Assembly (NCBI GenBank): GCA_034382075.1
Contig: JAXMOZ010000013.1
Location: 1 to 48,716, forward strand
Reading direction: 5' to 3'
Length of the DNA stretch: 48,716 nucleotides
Origin: JAEULH01 sp034382075
GTDB taxonomy: Bacteria; Pseudomonadota; Alphaproteobacteria; Rhodospirillales; Defluviicoccaceae
In this document: one piece after another, positions 11,940 to 20,430 of the stretch
Numbering within the stretch: position 1 is the first letter of the stretch
Layout: the number at the start of each line of letters is the position of its first letter
Made by a program: the position numbers and the translations under genes
The notes under the pieces: model-generated
The model's input: only the letters and a program-made list of their open reading frames with translations
What the model was told of the DNA's origin: nothing
Database searches by the model: none

Positions 11940-11954
11940 GCGATCGGGACCCGC

Positions 11955-12494
11955 ATGCTCATATCCTTGGTGGTCACGTTCCTCCTCGCTTTCTTCGCCG
12001 GCGCGATGGTCTGGCTGGCCTACCGCACCTTCCGCCGCAAGCCGCCGCCCTTTCTCATCCCGGCCGTCATCGGCGCGACGATGATCGCGTTCACCACCTG
12101 GACCGACTACACCTGGGCGGCGCGGACCACCGACGCGCTTCCGGCCGGGGTCGAGGTCGTCGAGCGGATCGAGGGCGGCACGCCCTGGCAGCCCTGGACC
12201 TTGCTGTTCCCGCGGGCCGACCGGATGGTTGCCATCGATCGCGCCGGCATCCTGAAAAACGAACGGTTCCCCGACCACTCTCTCGTCGAGCTGGTGCTGC
12301 TCGAGCGGTTCATGCCGGCGCGCTTGACCCGGGTGATCATCGATTGCCGCGGCGCCAGGCAGGCGAGCGCCGGCGCAGGCGCGCTCGATGCCGCTGCCGT
12401 CGAGGCCGCCTCGTGGGCGCCGATGCGCCGCGACGGGCCCCTGTTTCGCACCGTCTGCGCATCGCCGGCGTCCTCACCCGCCGCGCCGGACTGA
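11955..12494 (+). CDS. hypothetical membrane-anchored protein
   Basis: A 179-aa protein I do not recognise. It opens with a hydrophobic helix (LISLVVTFLLAFFAGAMVWLAYR), then a second one (FLIPAVIGATMIAFTTWTDYTW), followed by a soluble part with VEVVERIEGGTPWQPWTLLFPRADRMVAIDR. GGGA upstream of the ATG at 11955 supports the start. It begins 15 bases after the DUF294 gene stop, so the two are likely co-transcribed. At this place homologous operons often have a 3'-5' exonuclease of the DnaQ type instead; this protein shows no exonuclease motif. Confidence 0.7.
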   Translation: MLISLVVTFLLAFFAGAMVWLAYRTFRRKPPPFLIPAVIGATMIAFTTWTDYTWAARTTDALPAGVEVVERIEGGTPWQPWTLLFPRADRMVAIDRAGILKNERFPDHSLVELVLLERFMPARLTRVIIDCRGARQASAGAGALDAAAVEAASWAPMRRDGPLFRTVCASPASSPAAPD

Positions 12495-12615
12495 GGGTCC
12501 GTCCCGTTCGCCCGGCCCGGCCGAGAGGGGGGCTTGTCTGCGGCGCCGTCCCGATGCAGTTTCCGGCGCACGAACGTGAAGCGATAGCGGGCAAGCCGGA
12601 ACTGGAGAGACGATC

Positions 12616-13248
12616 ATGCGGGCAATCGCCATCATCGCCACGATCGCGGTGCTGATCCTGGTTTCGTCGACGTTTCTGCCGGAGGCCGCGGCTTACACCC
12701 GGATCATGCTGTATGCCGCCATCGCCAGCGCCGCGCTGGCGCTGATCGCCATGCTGGCGGCGGGCAAGAGCCGTGCCCGGGAGGCGGAGGCGGAGGCGCG
12801 GCCGCAGGCGCCGCAAGCGGAGGCGCCGAGGCCCGCGGTTCAACCGCCGGCGGAGAACCAGGCCGACGCCGAGGTGGTCAATTTCCTGTCCAGCCTGCAG
12901 CAGAAGGGCCGGCTGCTCGACTTCCTCATGGACGACATCACCGCCTACTCCGACGCCCAGGTCGGCGCCGCCGCCCGCGTCGTCCACGACGGCTGCAAGG
13001 CGGTGCTGAAGGAGCACCTGACGATCCGCCCCGTGCGCGAGGAGCAGGAAGGCGCGACGATCGAGGTGCCGGCCGGACACGCCGCCGACGAGTACCGGCT
13101 GGTCGGCCGCATCGCCGGCGAGGCGCCGTTCACGGGCGTGCTGGTTCACCGCGGCTGGAGGGTCGAGGCGGTGAGCCTGCCGCGTCTGCTCCGCCGCGAC
13201 GACGAGCGGCTGCCCACCATTGCTCCGGCCGAGGTCGAGCTTAAATAG
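12616..13248 (+). CDS. DUF2760 domain-containing protein
   Basis: A 210-aa protein with two N-terminal hydrophobic helices (IAIIATIAVLILVSSTFLP and IMLYAAIASAALALIAMLA), an Ala/Pro/Glu-rich linker at residues about 52-80, and a C-terminal domain starting AEVVNFLSSLQQKGRLLDFLMDDITAYSDAQVGAAARVVHDGCKA. That block is the DUF2760 signature, ending in GVLVHRGWRVEAVSLP. GGAGAGAC stands 5-6 bases before the ATG. The gene precedes two Hsp70-like genes, an arrangement characteristic of this family. Function unknown; membrane anchoring suggests it may tether or supply clients to the Hsp70 pair (inference). Confidence 0.87.
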   Translation: MRAIAIIATIAVLILVSSTFLPEAAAYTRIMLYAAIASAALALIAMLAAGKSRAREAEAEARPQAPQAEAPRPAVQPPAENQADAEVVNFLSSLQQKGRLLDFLMDDITAYSDAQVGAAARVVHDGCKAVLKEHLTIRPVREEQEGATIEVPAGHAADEYRLVGRIAGEAPFTGVLVHRGWRVEAVSLPRLLRRDDERLPTIAPAEVELK

Positions 13249-13347
13249 CCGGTTCCGGCGCCTGTTTCGCCCCAGGGTCTCCGCCGGCCCCCGCCCGGAA
13301 GCGCGCCGGCCGCCGCCCATTTCCTTGATCGCAGGCATACGCATCGC

Positions 13348-15198
13348 ATGAGCAGTCATTTCAGTCTCGGTATCGACCTCGGGACCAGCAACAGCGCCAT
13401 TGCCATCACCGACTTGGGCACCGACGCAACCGAGCTCGTCGAGGTCACCCAGGTGGTCGGGCCGAGCCAGGTGGGCGAGAAGCCCACGCTGCCCTCGGCG
13501 CTCTACATCCCCCACCATGCCGAATTCCCGAAGACCGCCTTCGTCCTTCCCTGGCAGGATGGCGAGGCGGGGACTGCGAACGGCGCCATCGTCGGCCAGT
13601 TCGCCCGCGACCACGGAGCGCTGGTTCCCGACCGGCTCGTGACGTCCGCCAAGTCGTGGCTGTCCAACCCGCACATCGACCCGCGTCAGCCGGTGCTGCC
13701 GTGGCGCTCGCAGATCAGCGAGGCGAAGCTCTCGGCGCTCGAATGCTCCCGGCGGTACTTGCAGCACATGCGCGAGGGCCTGCTCTACGCCGAGCGGCGC
13801 AAGGGACGCGACTGGGCGCTCGCCGACGGCCAGATCGTGCTGACCGTGCCGGCCTCCTTCGACGAGGTCGCGCGCACGCTGACGGCGGAGGCCGCCGAGG
13901 CCGCCGGGCTCGGCAAGGTGATCCTGCTGGAAGAGCCACTCGCCGCCTTCTACGCCTGGACGGCGCAGGCCGGCCGCGACTGGCGCAGCCAGGTCGGCCC
14001 CGGAGACATCGTGCTCGTTTGCGACGTGGGCGGCGGCACCGCCGACTTCAGCCTGATCGCGGTCAGCGAGCGGGACGGCGACCTCGATCTCGAGCGCATC
14101 AGCGTCGGCGAGCACATCCTGCTCGGCGGCGACAACATGGATCTGGCCCTGGCCTACACGCTGAAGGCGAAGCTGGAGGCGGCCGGCACCGCCATCGACG
14201 CCTGGCAGCTTTTGGCCCTGGTGCAGGCCGCGGGCAGCGCCAAGGTCGCGCTGTTCGAGGACGAGGCCCTCGCCGAGGCGCCGGTCGCGATCCCGTCGCG
14301 CGGGTCCAGCCTGTTCGCCGGCTCCGTCTCGACCGCGCTCGACCGCCCGACCCTGGAGCGGATCGTCATCGAGGGGTTCTTCCCGCTGACCGCCGCCGGC
14401 GACATGCCGAAAGAGGCGCGCCGGGCGGGGTTGAGCGAGTTCGGCCTGCCCTATGCCGCCGACGCCGCCGTGAGCCGCCACCTGGCCCGCTTCCTCGCTC
14501 GCAGCCTCACCAACGTTCGGGCCAGCGAGGCCCTGTCGGGGCTCGTCGGCGATCCCGCGGGCAGCGACGGACTGCTGATGCCGACGGCGGTCCTGTTCAA
14601 CGGCGGCGTGTTCAAAGCGGCGCCCCTGCGCCGCCGGGTCATCGAGCTGCTCACCGCCTGGAACGGCGGCGCGGCGGTGCGGGAGCTCGCGGGGTTCCAG
14701 CCGGACCTGGCGGTCGCCAAGGGCGCGTCCTTCTATGGCCGCAACCGCATCACCGGCAAAGGCATCCGCATCCGCGCGGGCGCCGCCAGGTCCTACTACA
14801 TCGGCCTGGAGAGCTCGATGCCGGCCATCCCCGGCTTCGCCCCGCCGGTGAAGGCGCTCTGCGTCGTCCCCCAGGGGATGGAGGAGGGCAGCGAGATCCT
14901 GATCGAGGGCCAGGACTTCGGGCTGATCACCGGCCAGCCGGCGGAGTTCCGCTTCTTCTCCTCCGAGGTGCGCAGCGGCGACGCGGCCGGCCAGATCCTG
15001 CCCGATGCCGAGGGCGAGCTCGAGGAAACCAGCAGCCTGGAGGTCGAGCTTCCGCCACTGGACGACTTTCCCGCCGGCCAGGCGGTGCCGGTCCGGATCA
15101 ACTCGGTCGTGACCGAGCTCGGCACGCTCGAGCTGTGGATGAGGCACACCAACTCCGACCGGCGCTGGAAAGTGGAGTTTCAGGTCCGGACCGAGTGA
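13348..15198 (+). CDS. Hsp70 family protein (DnaK-like ATPase, first of pair)
   Basis: A 616-aa protein consisting mainly of an actin-fold ATPase domain. Phosphate-1 motif LGIDLGTSNSAIA is at residues 7-19, phosphate-2 motif VCDVGGGTADFSLI at about 225-238, EHILLGGDNMDLALAY follows, and the adenosine motif is FNGGVFKAAPLRRR. The substrate-binding part is short and unlike canonical DnaK; there is no EEVD-type tail. It is therefore a YegD/HscC-like Hsp70 relative, not the housekeeping chaperone. The next gene starts only 20 bases after its stop and encodes a paralogue. Confidence 0.9.
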   Translation: MSSHFSLGIDLGTSNSAIAITDLGTDATELVEVTQVVGPSQVGEKPTLPSALYIPHHAEFPKTAFVLPWQDGEAGTANGAIVGQFARDHGALVPDRLVTSAKSWLSNPHIDPRQPVLPWRSQISEAKLSALECSRRYLQHMREGLLYAERRKGRDWALADGQIVLTVPASFDEVARTLTAEAAEAAGLGKVILLEEPLAAFYAWTAQAGRDWRSQVGPGDIVLVCDVGGGTADFSLIAVSERDGDLDLERISVGEHILLGGDNMDLALAYTLKAKLEAAGTAIDAWQLLALVQAAGSAKVALFEDEALAEAPVAIPSRGSSLFAGSVSTALDRPTLERIVIEGFFPLTAAGDMPKEARRAGLSEFGLPYAADAAVSRHLARFLARSLTNVRASEALSGLVGDPAGSDGLLMPTAVLFNGGVFKAAPLRRRVIELLTAWNGGAAVRELAGFQPDLAVAKGASFYGRNRITGKGIRIRAGAARSYYIGLESSMPAIPGFAPPVKALCVVPQGMEEGSEILIEGQDFGLITGQPAEFRFFSSEVRSGDAAGQILPDAEGELEETSSLEVELPPLDDFPAGQAVPVRINSVVTELGTLELWMRHTNSDRRWKVEFQVRTE

Positions 15199-15218
15199 CC
15201 TTAGGGCGGGACGGCTCG

Positions 15219-18011
15219 ATGGCGCCGCGCTTCAGCATCGGCATCGACCTCGGTACGACCAACTCGGTCCTGGCCTATGCGCCCCTGGACGACGCCGCCG
15301 CGCCGTCGGCAGTGCTCTCCGTCCGGCAGTGGGGATCGCCGGCCGCGCTGGTCGAGCAGGCGACGCTGCCCTCGTTTCTCTATCTGCCCGAAGACGAGGT
15401 ACGGCTGCAGATGCGCGGCGGCGCGATTGCCCCCGGGGAGTGGGTCGTCGGGCAGTTCGCAAAGTCGCGGGCGCAGGAGGCGCCGGGACGGGTTGCCCAC
15501 TCCGCCAAGTCCTGGCTCTGCCATCACGGCACCGACCGGGAAGCCGCCTTCCTCCCCTGGGGCTCCAGGGACCTGGCCGTGGCCGAGAAGATCTCGCCGG
15601 TGCGCGCCGCGGCGCTGATCCTGAACTACCTCCGCGGGGTCTGGAACGACCGGTTCGCCGGCCAGGACGTGGGCGCGAGCTTCGACGCCCAGGACGTGAC
15701 CATCACCGTGCCGGCGTCGTTCGACGCGGCCGCCCAGCGGCTGACGCTGATGGCGGCCGAGGCGGCCGGCTACCCGCAGACGGTTCGGCTGCTGGAAGAG
15801 CCGCAGGCGGCCTTCTACACCTGGCTGGAACAGCACGGTGGCGAGGGCGGCGCCTGGGAGGCGCTCGGCGCGGTGCTTGGCCCGGAAGCCGGCGAAGGCG
15901 CGCTTCGCCACGTTCTCGTCGTCGACATTGGCGGCGGCACCTCCGACTTCAGCCTGTTCGCCGTGCAGCGGGAAGACGGGGGCGCGGGCGCGGGCGGCGT
16001 CCGGCGGGTTGCGGTCAGTGAGCACATCCTGCTCGGCGGCGACAACATCGACCTCGCCCTGGCGCACACGCTGGAGGCCCGGCTGGCCGGCGACGAGGGG
16101 CGGCTGGACGGCGCGGCCTGGGACTTCCTGGTCGCGCGTTGCCGCGAGCTGAAGGAGCAGGCTCTCGCCGGCGAGGGCGCGGGAAGCGAGAGCTACCAGA
16201 TCGCCATCCCGGGACGCGGCTCCGGCCTTTTTGCCGGCACCCGCACCGCCGCCATCGGCCGCGGCGAAATCGACCGCATCGTGGTCGACGGCTTCTTCCC
16301 CGAGTGCAGCGCCGACGCCGCGCCCAAGCGCATCGCCGCCGCGCTGCAGGAGTGGGGCCTGCCTTACGCCGCCGACAGCGCCATCACCCGCCACCTCGCC
16401 CACTTCCTGAAGGGCCGGCCGCCGCCGGACGCGGTGCTGTTCAACGGCGGCGCGCTTTACCCGCCCGCGTTGCGCCGGCGGCTTTGCGAGCAGATCGGCC
16501 GCTGGCAGAACCGGGCGGAGGTGCCGGCCCTCGCCAACGACGCGCCGGACCTGGCGGTCGCGCGCGGCGCCGCCCGCTTCGGCAGGCTGCTCCACAGCGG
16601 GTCGGGCCGGATCGCGGCGGACGCGGCGCGGGCGATCTTCCTCGAGGTGCAGGCAAGGAGCGAGAGCGCGGCCGCTCCGGCCTTGGTCTGCGTCCTGCCC
16701 CAGGGGGCGGTGGCCGAGGAGGCGGTGTCGATCGGCGATCTCGCCCTGGAGCTCAGGATCAACCGGCCGGTTCGCTTCCAGGCCTATGCCTCGTCCAGGC
16801 ATGAGGACGCGCGCCCGGGCGAGGTGATCGAGGCGGGGGCGGACGACCTGCGGCCGCTGCCGCCGCTGGAAACCATCGCCCGGGTCGACCGCCCGCCGCC
16901 GGGCCAACGCAGCGTGGCGGTGACGCTGGACGCAAGGATGAGCGAGCTCGGCCTGCTCGAGCTGGCCTGCCGCAGCGCCGACCCAGGTCTGCGCGCCACT
17001 TGGCCGCTGGCCTTCAACCTCCGGGCCGGCGGGGGCGGGACGACCGGCGCCGCTGTCGCCGCGGAGGCCAACGCGCCGGCAGACGCGGTTGCCGAGGCCG
17101 CCGAGAGGATCGCGGCCGTGTTTTCCAAGGAGCCGCGGGGCCGCGACAAGCTTTCCGCCGCCCGGGTGCTGGCGGCGCTGGAGAAGATCCTCGGCTGCGG
17201 CAAGGGCGACTGGAACTGGGTCCTGGTGCGAAGCCTTTGGCCGAGCCTCGCCGCCTCGGCCGAGGGGCGGGGGCGCTCGCCGGAGCACGAGGAAACCTGG
17301 CTGATCCTGGCGGGGTTCCTGCTCCGCCCCGGCTTCGGCGCCGCCGCCGACGAGGCCAGGATGGACCAGCTCTGGGAGATCCAGGCGGAGGGTTTCCGTT
17401 GTCCGGGCAAGCGGCTGAAGCTGCAGCAGCACATCCTCTGGCGAAGGGTCGCGGGCGGGCTGTCGCGCGCCCGCCAGGAGGCCGTGCTGGCTCAGGAGGG
17501 ACCCCAGATCCGCAGGCAGAAGACGCTATCGCCGGAACTGGTGCGGATGACCGGGGCCTTCGAGCGACTGCCCCTGGAGATCAAGGCGGAGCTCGCCGAA
17601 CGCTACATCGCCACCGCCGCGGAGCTCGCTCGCGCCGGCAAGCACGCCGCCCCCTACCTCGCCGCCCTCGGCATGCTGCTCAACCGGGCGCCGCTCTACG
17701 CCGGCCCCGAGGACGTCGTTCCCCCCGAACTCGTCGAGCAAGCCTACGAGGCCTTCGCCAAGCTCGATTGGGCGGACCCGGAGCTGGTGGAGCTGCAGAC
17801 CCTGTTCCTGCGGGCGGCGCGGGTGACCGGCAGCCGCGCGCTCGACGTCCGCGCCACGGTGCGTAACAGGATCGCCGGCAAGCTGGAGAAGCTGGGGATG
17901 GCCGCGGCGCGCACCGCCCGGCTGAAGGCGCTGATGCCGATCACCCCGGCCGAGCGCCTCGGTCTCGTCGGCGAGGCGCTGCCACCCGGGTTGATCCTGG
18001 GCGAGGGGTGA
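15219..18011 (+). CDS. Hsp70 family protein with C-terminal DUF3731 domain
   Basis: A 930-aa protein. Residues about 5-560 repeat the Hsp70 ATPase fold: IGIDLGTTNSVLAY, VVDIGGGTSDFSLF, EHILLGGDNIDLALAH and FNGGALYPPALRRR. The C-terminal 350 residues are helical, with blocks such as EKILGCGKGDWNWVLVRSLWP, HEETWLILAGFLLRPGFG and QQHILWRRVAGGLSRARQE, which I assign to DUF3731. The ATG at 15219 follows AGGGCGGGA; an in-frame GTG at 15195 overlapping the previous stop is an alternative. The pairing with the upstream Hsp70 and DUF2760 genes is a recurring operon. Its clients are unknown; the DUF3731 part probably replaces the normal peptide-binding domain (inference). Confidence 0.9.
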   Translation: MAPRFSIGIDLGTTNSVLAYAPLDDAAAPSAVLSVRQWGSPAALVEQATLPSFLYLPEDEVRLQMRGGAIAPGEWVVGQFAKSRAQEAPGRVAHSAKSWLCHHGTDREAAFLPWGSRDLAVAEKISPVRAAALILNYLRGVWNDRFAGQDVGASFDAQDVTITVPASFDAAAQRLTLMAAEAAGYPQTVRLLEEPQAAFYTWLEQHGGEGGAWEALGAVLGPEAGEGALRHVLVVDIGGGTSDFSLFAVQREDGGAGAGGVRRVAVSEHILLGGDNIDLALAHTLEARLAGDEGRLDGAAWDFLVARCRELKEQALAGEGAGSESYQIAIPGRGSGLFAGTRTAAIGRGEIDRIVVDGFFPECSADAAPKRIAAALQEWGLPYAADSAITRHLAHFLKGRPPPDAVLFNGGALYPPALRRRLCEQIGRWQNRAEVPALANDAPDLAVARGAARFGRLLHSGSGRIAADAARAIFLEVQARSESAAAPALVCVLPQGAVAEEAVSIGDLALELRINRPVRFQAYASSRHEDARPGEVIEAGADDLRPLPPLETIARVDRPPPGQRSVAVTLDARMSELGLLELACRSADPGLRATWPLAFNLRAGGGGTTGAAVAAEANAPADAVAEAAERIAAVFSKEPRGRDKLSAARVLAALEKILGCGKGDWNWVLVRSLWPSLAASAEGRGRSPEHEETWLILAGFLLRPGFGAAADEARMDQLWEIQAEGFRCPGKRLKLQQHILWRRVAGGLSRARQEAVLAQEGPQIRRQKTLSPELVRMTGAFERLPLEIKAELAERYIATAAELARAGKHAAPYLAALGMLLNRAPLYAGPEDVVPPELVEQAYEAFAKLDWADPELVELQTLFLRAARVTGSRALDVRATVRNRIAGKLEKLGMAAARTARLKALMPITPAERLGLVGEALPPGLILGEG

Positions 18012-18060
18012 GCGGGCCGGCTTGGCGCGTGTGATCCTGTTCGGCCCGCGGCCGCCGCGG

Positions 18061-19578
18061 TCAGTAGGCGTTCCTGCTGGTCCAGCCGATGAAGGCGGTC
18101 ATCACCAGGATCTTGAAGTCGAACCACAACGACCAGTTCTCGATGTAGTAGACGTCGTGCTCGAAGCGCAGGCGCATCTTCTCCAGCGTGTCCGTCTCGC
18201 CGCGGAAGCCACTGACCTGCGCCCAGCCGGTGATCCCGGGCTTGACTTTGTGCCGCCAGTGATAGTCGCCAATCAGGACCGCATACTTCTTGTTGTGCTC
18301 GACCGCGTGCGGCCGCGGGCCGATCAGCGACATCTCGCCGTGGATGACGTTGAACAGCTGCGGCAGCTCGTCCAGGCTGGTCCGCCTGAGGAACCGGCCG
18401 ACCCGGGTCACCCGCGGGTCGTTCTTGGTCGCCTGGGGAACGCCCTCTTCCGGCGGCCGATTGTGGTACATCGAGCGGAACTTGTAGACGACGATCACCT
18501 CGTTGTTGAAGCCGTAGCGCTTCTGCCGGAACAGCACCGGGCCGGGGCTGTCGAGCCGGATGGCGAGGGCGATCAGCAGCATCAGCGGCGACAGCAGGAC
18601 CAGGGCGGCGGTGCTGATGACCCGGTCTTCGACCCGCTTCAGGATCCCGCTCCAGCCGGTCAGCGGCGCCGAGGCGATCTCGAGCACGGACATGCCGGCG
18701 AGCTGCTGCTCGCGGTGCTGCTGGAAGTGATACCCGATCAGGTCGGAGCCGAGGTAAATGTGGACCGGCAGCGCCCTGAGCTTGCTGATGATGTCGATCA
18801 GCCGGCCGTCGGCGCTCCACGGCAGGGTGATGACTACGTCCTGAACGCGGCCGCGGCGGACATAGCTGACCAGGTCGTCCAGGTTGCCGAGAACCGCGAA
18901 GCCGTCGATCTCCTCGGTGATCCGGGTCCGCCGGTCGTCGAAGATGCCGATGATCCGCTTCCACGGCGCCTCCTCCCGCCGCAGACGCTCGACCAGGTGC
19001 TTGGCCTGGCCGCTGGCGCCGACGATAGCGATGTTGCGCACCAGGGTGCCACGGCGGGCGAGACGGCCGATGACCAGCTTGGCGCCGCCGCGCAGGGAGA
19101 ACATCAGCACCGTCGAGCCGACGAAAGTCGCGACGAACCAGTCGCTGTGATACTGGCTCGAAATCTTCAGCACGACCGCCAGCACGAAGATGACCAGCGC
19201 ACTGAGCAGCACCATCTGCCGGGTGCGGTCGGGCCAGGACACCAGCGTGTTGAAGTCGTACAGGCCGGCGTAGTGGAAAAAGCTGACCGTGAGGACGATG
19301 CTGACGAGGATGGCGTTGAGATAGACCTGGAAGGACCCCTCGCCCCAGCCGATCAGGAAGTGGTAGGCGATGACGCCGGCAAGGGCGATGGCAACGGCGT
19401 CGACCACCCGAACCAGGCCTGAGACGACGCTCTCGGACAGCGAAAACTGCCGCCGCGCCGCTGGAATGTCGGCGGCATCATCCGCTTCGGCACCGGGTCG
19501 AGCGAACGTTTCGATGGAACTTACTCGCCTGGAGGAGGGATCAACCCGCTCGCGTAGAGCGGATGCGGCGTTCGGCAT
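18061..19578 (-). CDS. WcaJ-type undecaprenyl-phosphate hexose-1-phosphate transferase
   Basis: A 505-aa membrane protein that attaches the first sugar phosphate to undecaprenyl phosphate in exopolysaccharide synthesis. Four N-terminal transmembrane helices (from VSGLVRVVDAVAIALAGVIAY to FVATFVGSTVLMFSL) are followed by a Rossmann-like CoA-binding region (IAIVGASGQAKHLVERL), a fifth helix (ISTAALVLLSPLMLLIALAI) and the catalytic bacterial sugar transferase domain. The latter shows VYKFRSMYHNR, RTSLDELPQLFNVIHGEMS, LIGPRPHAVEHN and VKPGITGWAQVSGFRGETDT. Length and order match undecaprenyl-phosphate glucose phosphotransferases. It is divergent from the sugar operon starting at 20431 and likely provides its lipid-linked primer. 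Confidence 0.92.
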   Translation of the reverse strand: MPNAASALRERVDPSSRRVSSIETFARPGAEADDAADIPAARRQFSLSESVVSGLVRVVDAVAIALAGVIAYHFLIGWGEGSFQVYLNAILVSIVLTVSFFHYAGLYDFNTLVSWPDRTRQMVLLSALVIFVLAVVLKISSQYHSDWFVATFVGSTVLMFSLRGGAKLVIGRLARRGTLVRNIAIVGASGQAKHLVERLRREEAPWKRIIGIFDDRRTRITEEIDGFAVLGNLDDLVSYVRRGRVQDVVITLPWSADGRLIDIISKLRALPVHIYLGSDLIGYHFQQHREQQLAGMSVLEIASAPLTGWSGILKRVEDRVISTAALVLLSPLMLLIALAIRLDSPGPVLFRQKRYGFNNEVIVVYKFRSMYHNRPPEEGVPQATKNDPRVTRVGRFLRRTSLDELPQLFNVIHGEMSLIGPRPHAVEHNKKYAVLIGDYHWRHKVKPGITGWAQVSGFRGETDTLEKMRLRFEHDVYYIENWSLWFDFKILVMTAFIGWTSRNAY

Positions 19579-20010
19579 GATCTAAGGCCAGTTGTGACGC
19601 CCGGGCTTTACCCGGAAAACGTGCAGGCATCTTATCACATCATCCTGGCATGCGCTACTAAGCGCCGTTCGGAACAGCTAACGGTTGTTGTTTCCGACCT
19701 CTGCCAAGCGAGCAAGTAGTTAATGACCCTGAAACGCCTTGCCTCGATCCCCCCGGCGCTGCGCCGACCGGCGCAGAGGCGCCCGTGCAGCCGATCACCT
19801 GCGCATACCTAACGTCTTTCCGGCAGGGCTTCAATTGCGAAGCCTGGGCAACACCGGCGAGGACCGGGACCGCCCCTCCCCGTGCTTCTTCTGCAACAGT
19901 GCGCTGCCGAACCCGCCGCGAGTGATGCCGGCGGCGTGTTGCTGCAACACCCGGGACGCGGCCGCGGGCGGCGCCGGCAAGCCACGACCGGCGCCGCCAC
20001 ATGGCGCACC
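19579..20010. other. 432-base gap with no convincing gene
   Basis: This stretch lies between the WcaJ start and the stop of a small minus-strand gene. Short frames of 66-91 codons exist on both strands but are Arg/Pro/Cys-rich, lack ribosome sites and look like GC-bias artefacts. It should hold the WcaJ promoter. A small palindrome (GTGTTG-CTG-CAACAC) lies near 19937-19951. Confidence 0.5.
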
Positions 20011-20283
20011 CTAACGCTTCACGAACTTGAAGAAGCGGCTGACCTCGCCGTCCTTCGTCTGCTCCTGGTGGAGAAAGGCGAGCTTGTTCTCCTCGAACTT
20101 GGCGAACAACTCGTCCCAGGTGATGTCTTCCAGGCTCTCGGTTTCGCCCTGGAAGGCAATGCGGATGATCCCCGGATCCTTCCCGCCGTGGGTCGCGGCG
20201 ACTGCCGCCGGCCGTCCGCCTCGGCTCTCCGCCCACGTCCTGATGGCGTCGTGATCGGTGGTCGTCTTCGCCTCGTGCGCCAT
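20011..20283 (-). CDS. conserved small acidic/basic protein of unknown function
   Basis: A 90-aa protein with a strong ribosome site (AGGAAAGGAAG) before the ATG at 20283. The pattern DHDAIRTWAESRGGRPAAV, GIIRIAFQG, SLEDITWDELFAKFEENKLAFLHQE and a terminal SRFFKFVKR is one I recall from small alphaproteobacterial proteins, sometimes misannotated as 1,4-alpha-glucan branching enzyme; this recollection is unchecked. No membrane segment or catalytic motif is visible. It is divergent from the sugar operon; the 147 bases between the two starts hold a nested inverted repeat. Confidence 0.75.
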   Translation of the reverse strand: MAHEAKTTTDHDAIRTWAESRGGRPAAVAATHGGKDPGIIRIAFQGETESLEDITWDELFAKFEENKLAFLHQEQTKDGEVSRFFKFVKR

Positions 20284-20342
20284 CGCGTCTTCCTTTCCTA
20301 TGTGACTGTGCCGCAGGCCTGGAAACGCGAGGTTGATGTCGC

Positions 20343-20381
20343 GGTTCCCTGTTGGAGCAGCGCTCCAACTTTCGGGGAACC
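20343..20381. promoter_or_regulatory. nested inverted repeat in divergent promoter region
   Basis: An inner perfect palindrome (GTTGGAGC at 20351-20358, AGC loop, GCTCCAAC at 20362-20369) is enclosed by a second pair (GGTTCCC at 20343-20349 and GGGAACC at 20375-20381). It lies 50-88 bases before the sugar-operon GTG start and between divergent genes, so it is a likely operator or 5'-leader structure rather than a terminator. Confidence 0.5.
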
Positions 20382-20430
20382 ATCGCGTTCGACGCGCTGT
20401 TAGTGCCTAGAACAAGAAGAGGGTTGACCG

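Noticed and set aside
13656..15218. Open frame joined upstream to the second Hsp70 gene
   Set aside because: The first 521 codons overlap the first Hsp70 gene in another frame and are Arg-rich noise; the true start is the ATG at 15219.
19739..20014. Small plus-strand frame with many cysteines
   Set aside because: No conserved pattern and no ribosome site; it overlaps the end of a better-supported minus-strand gene.
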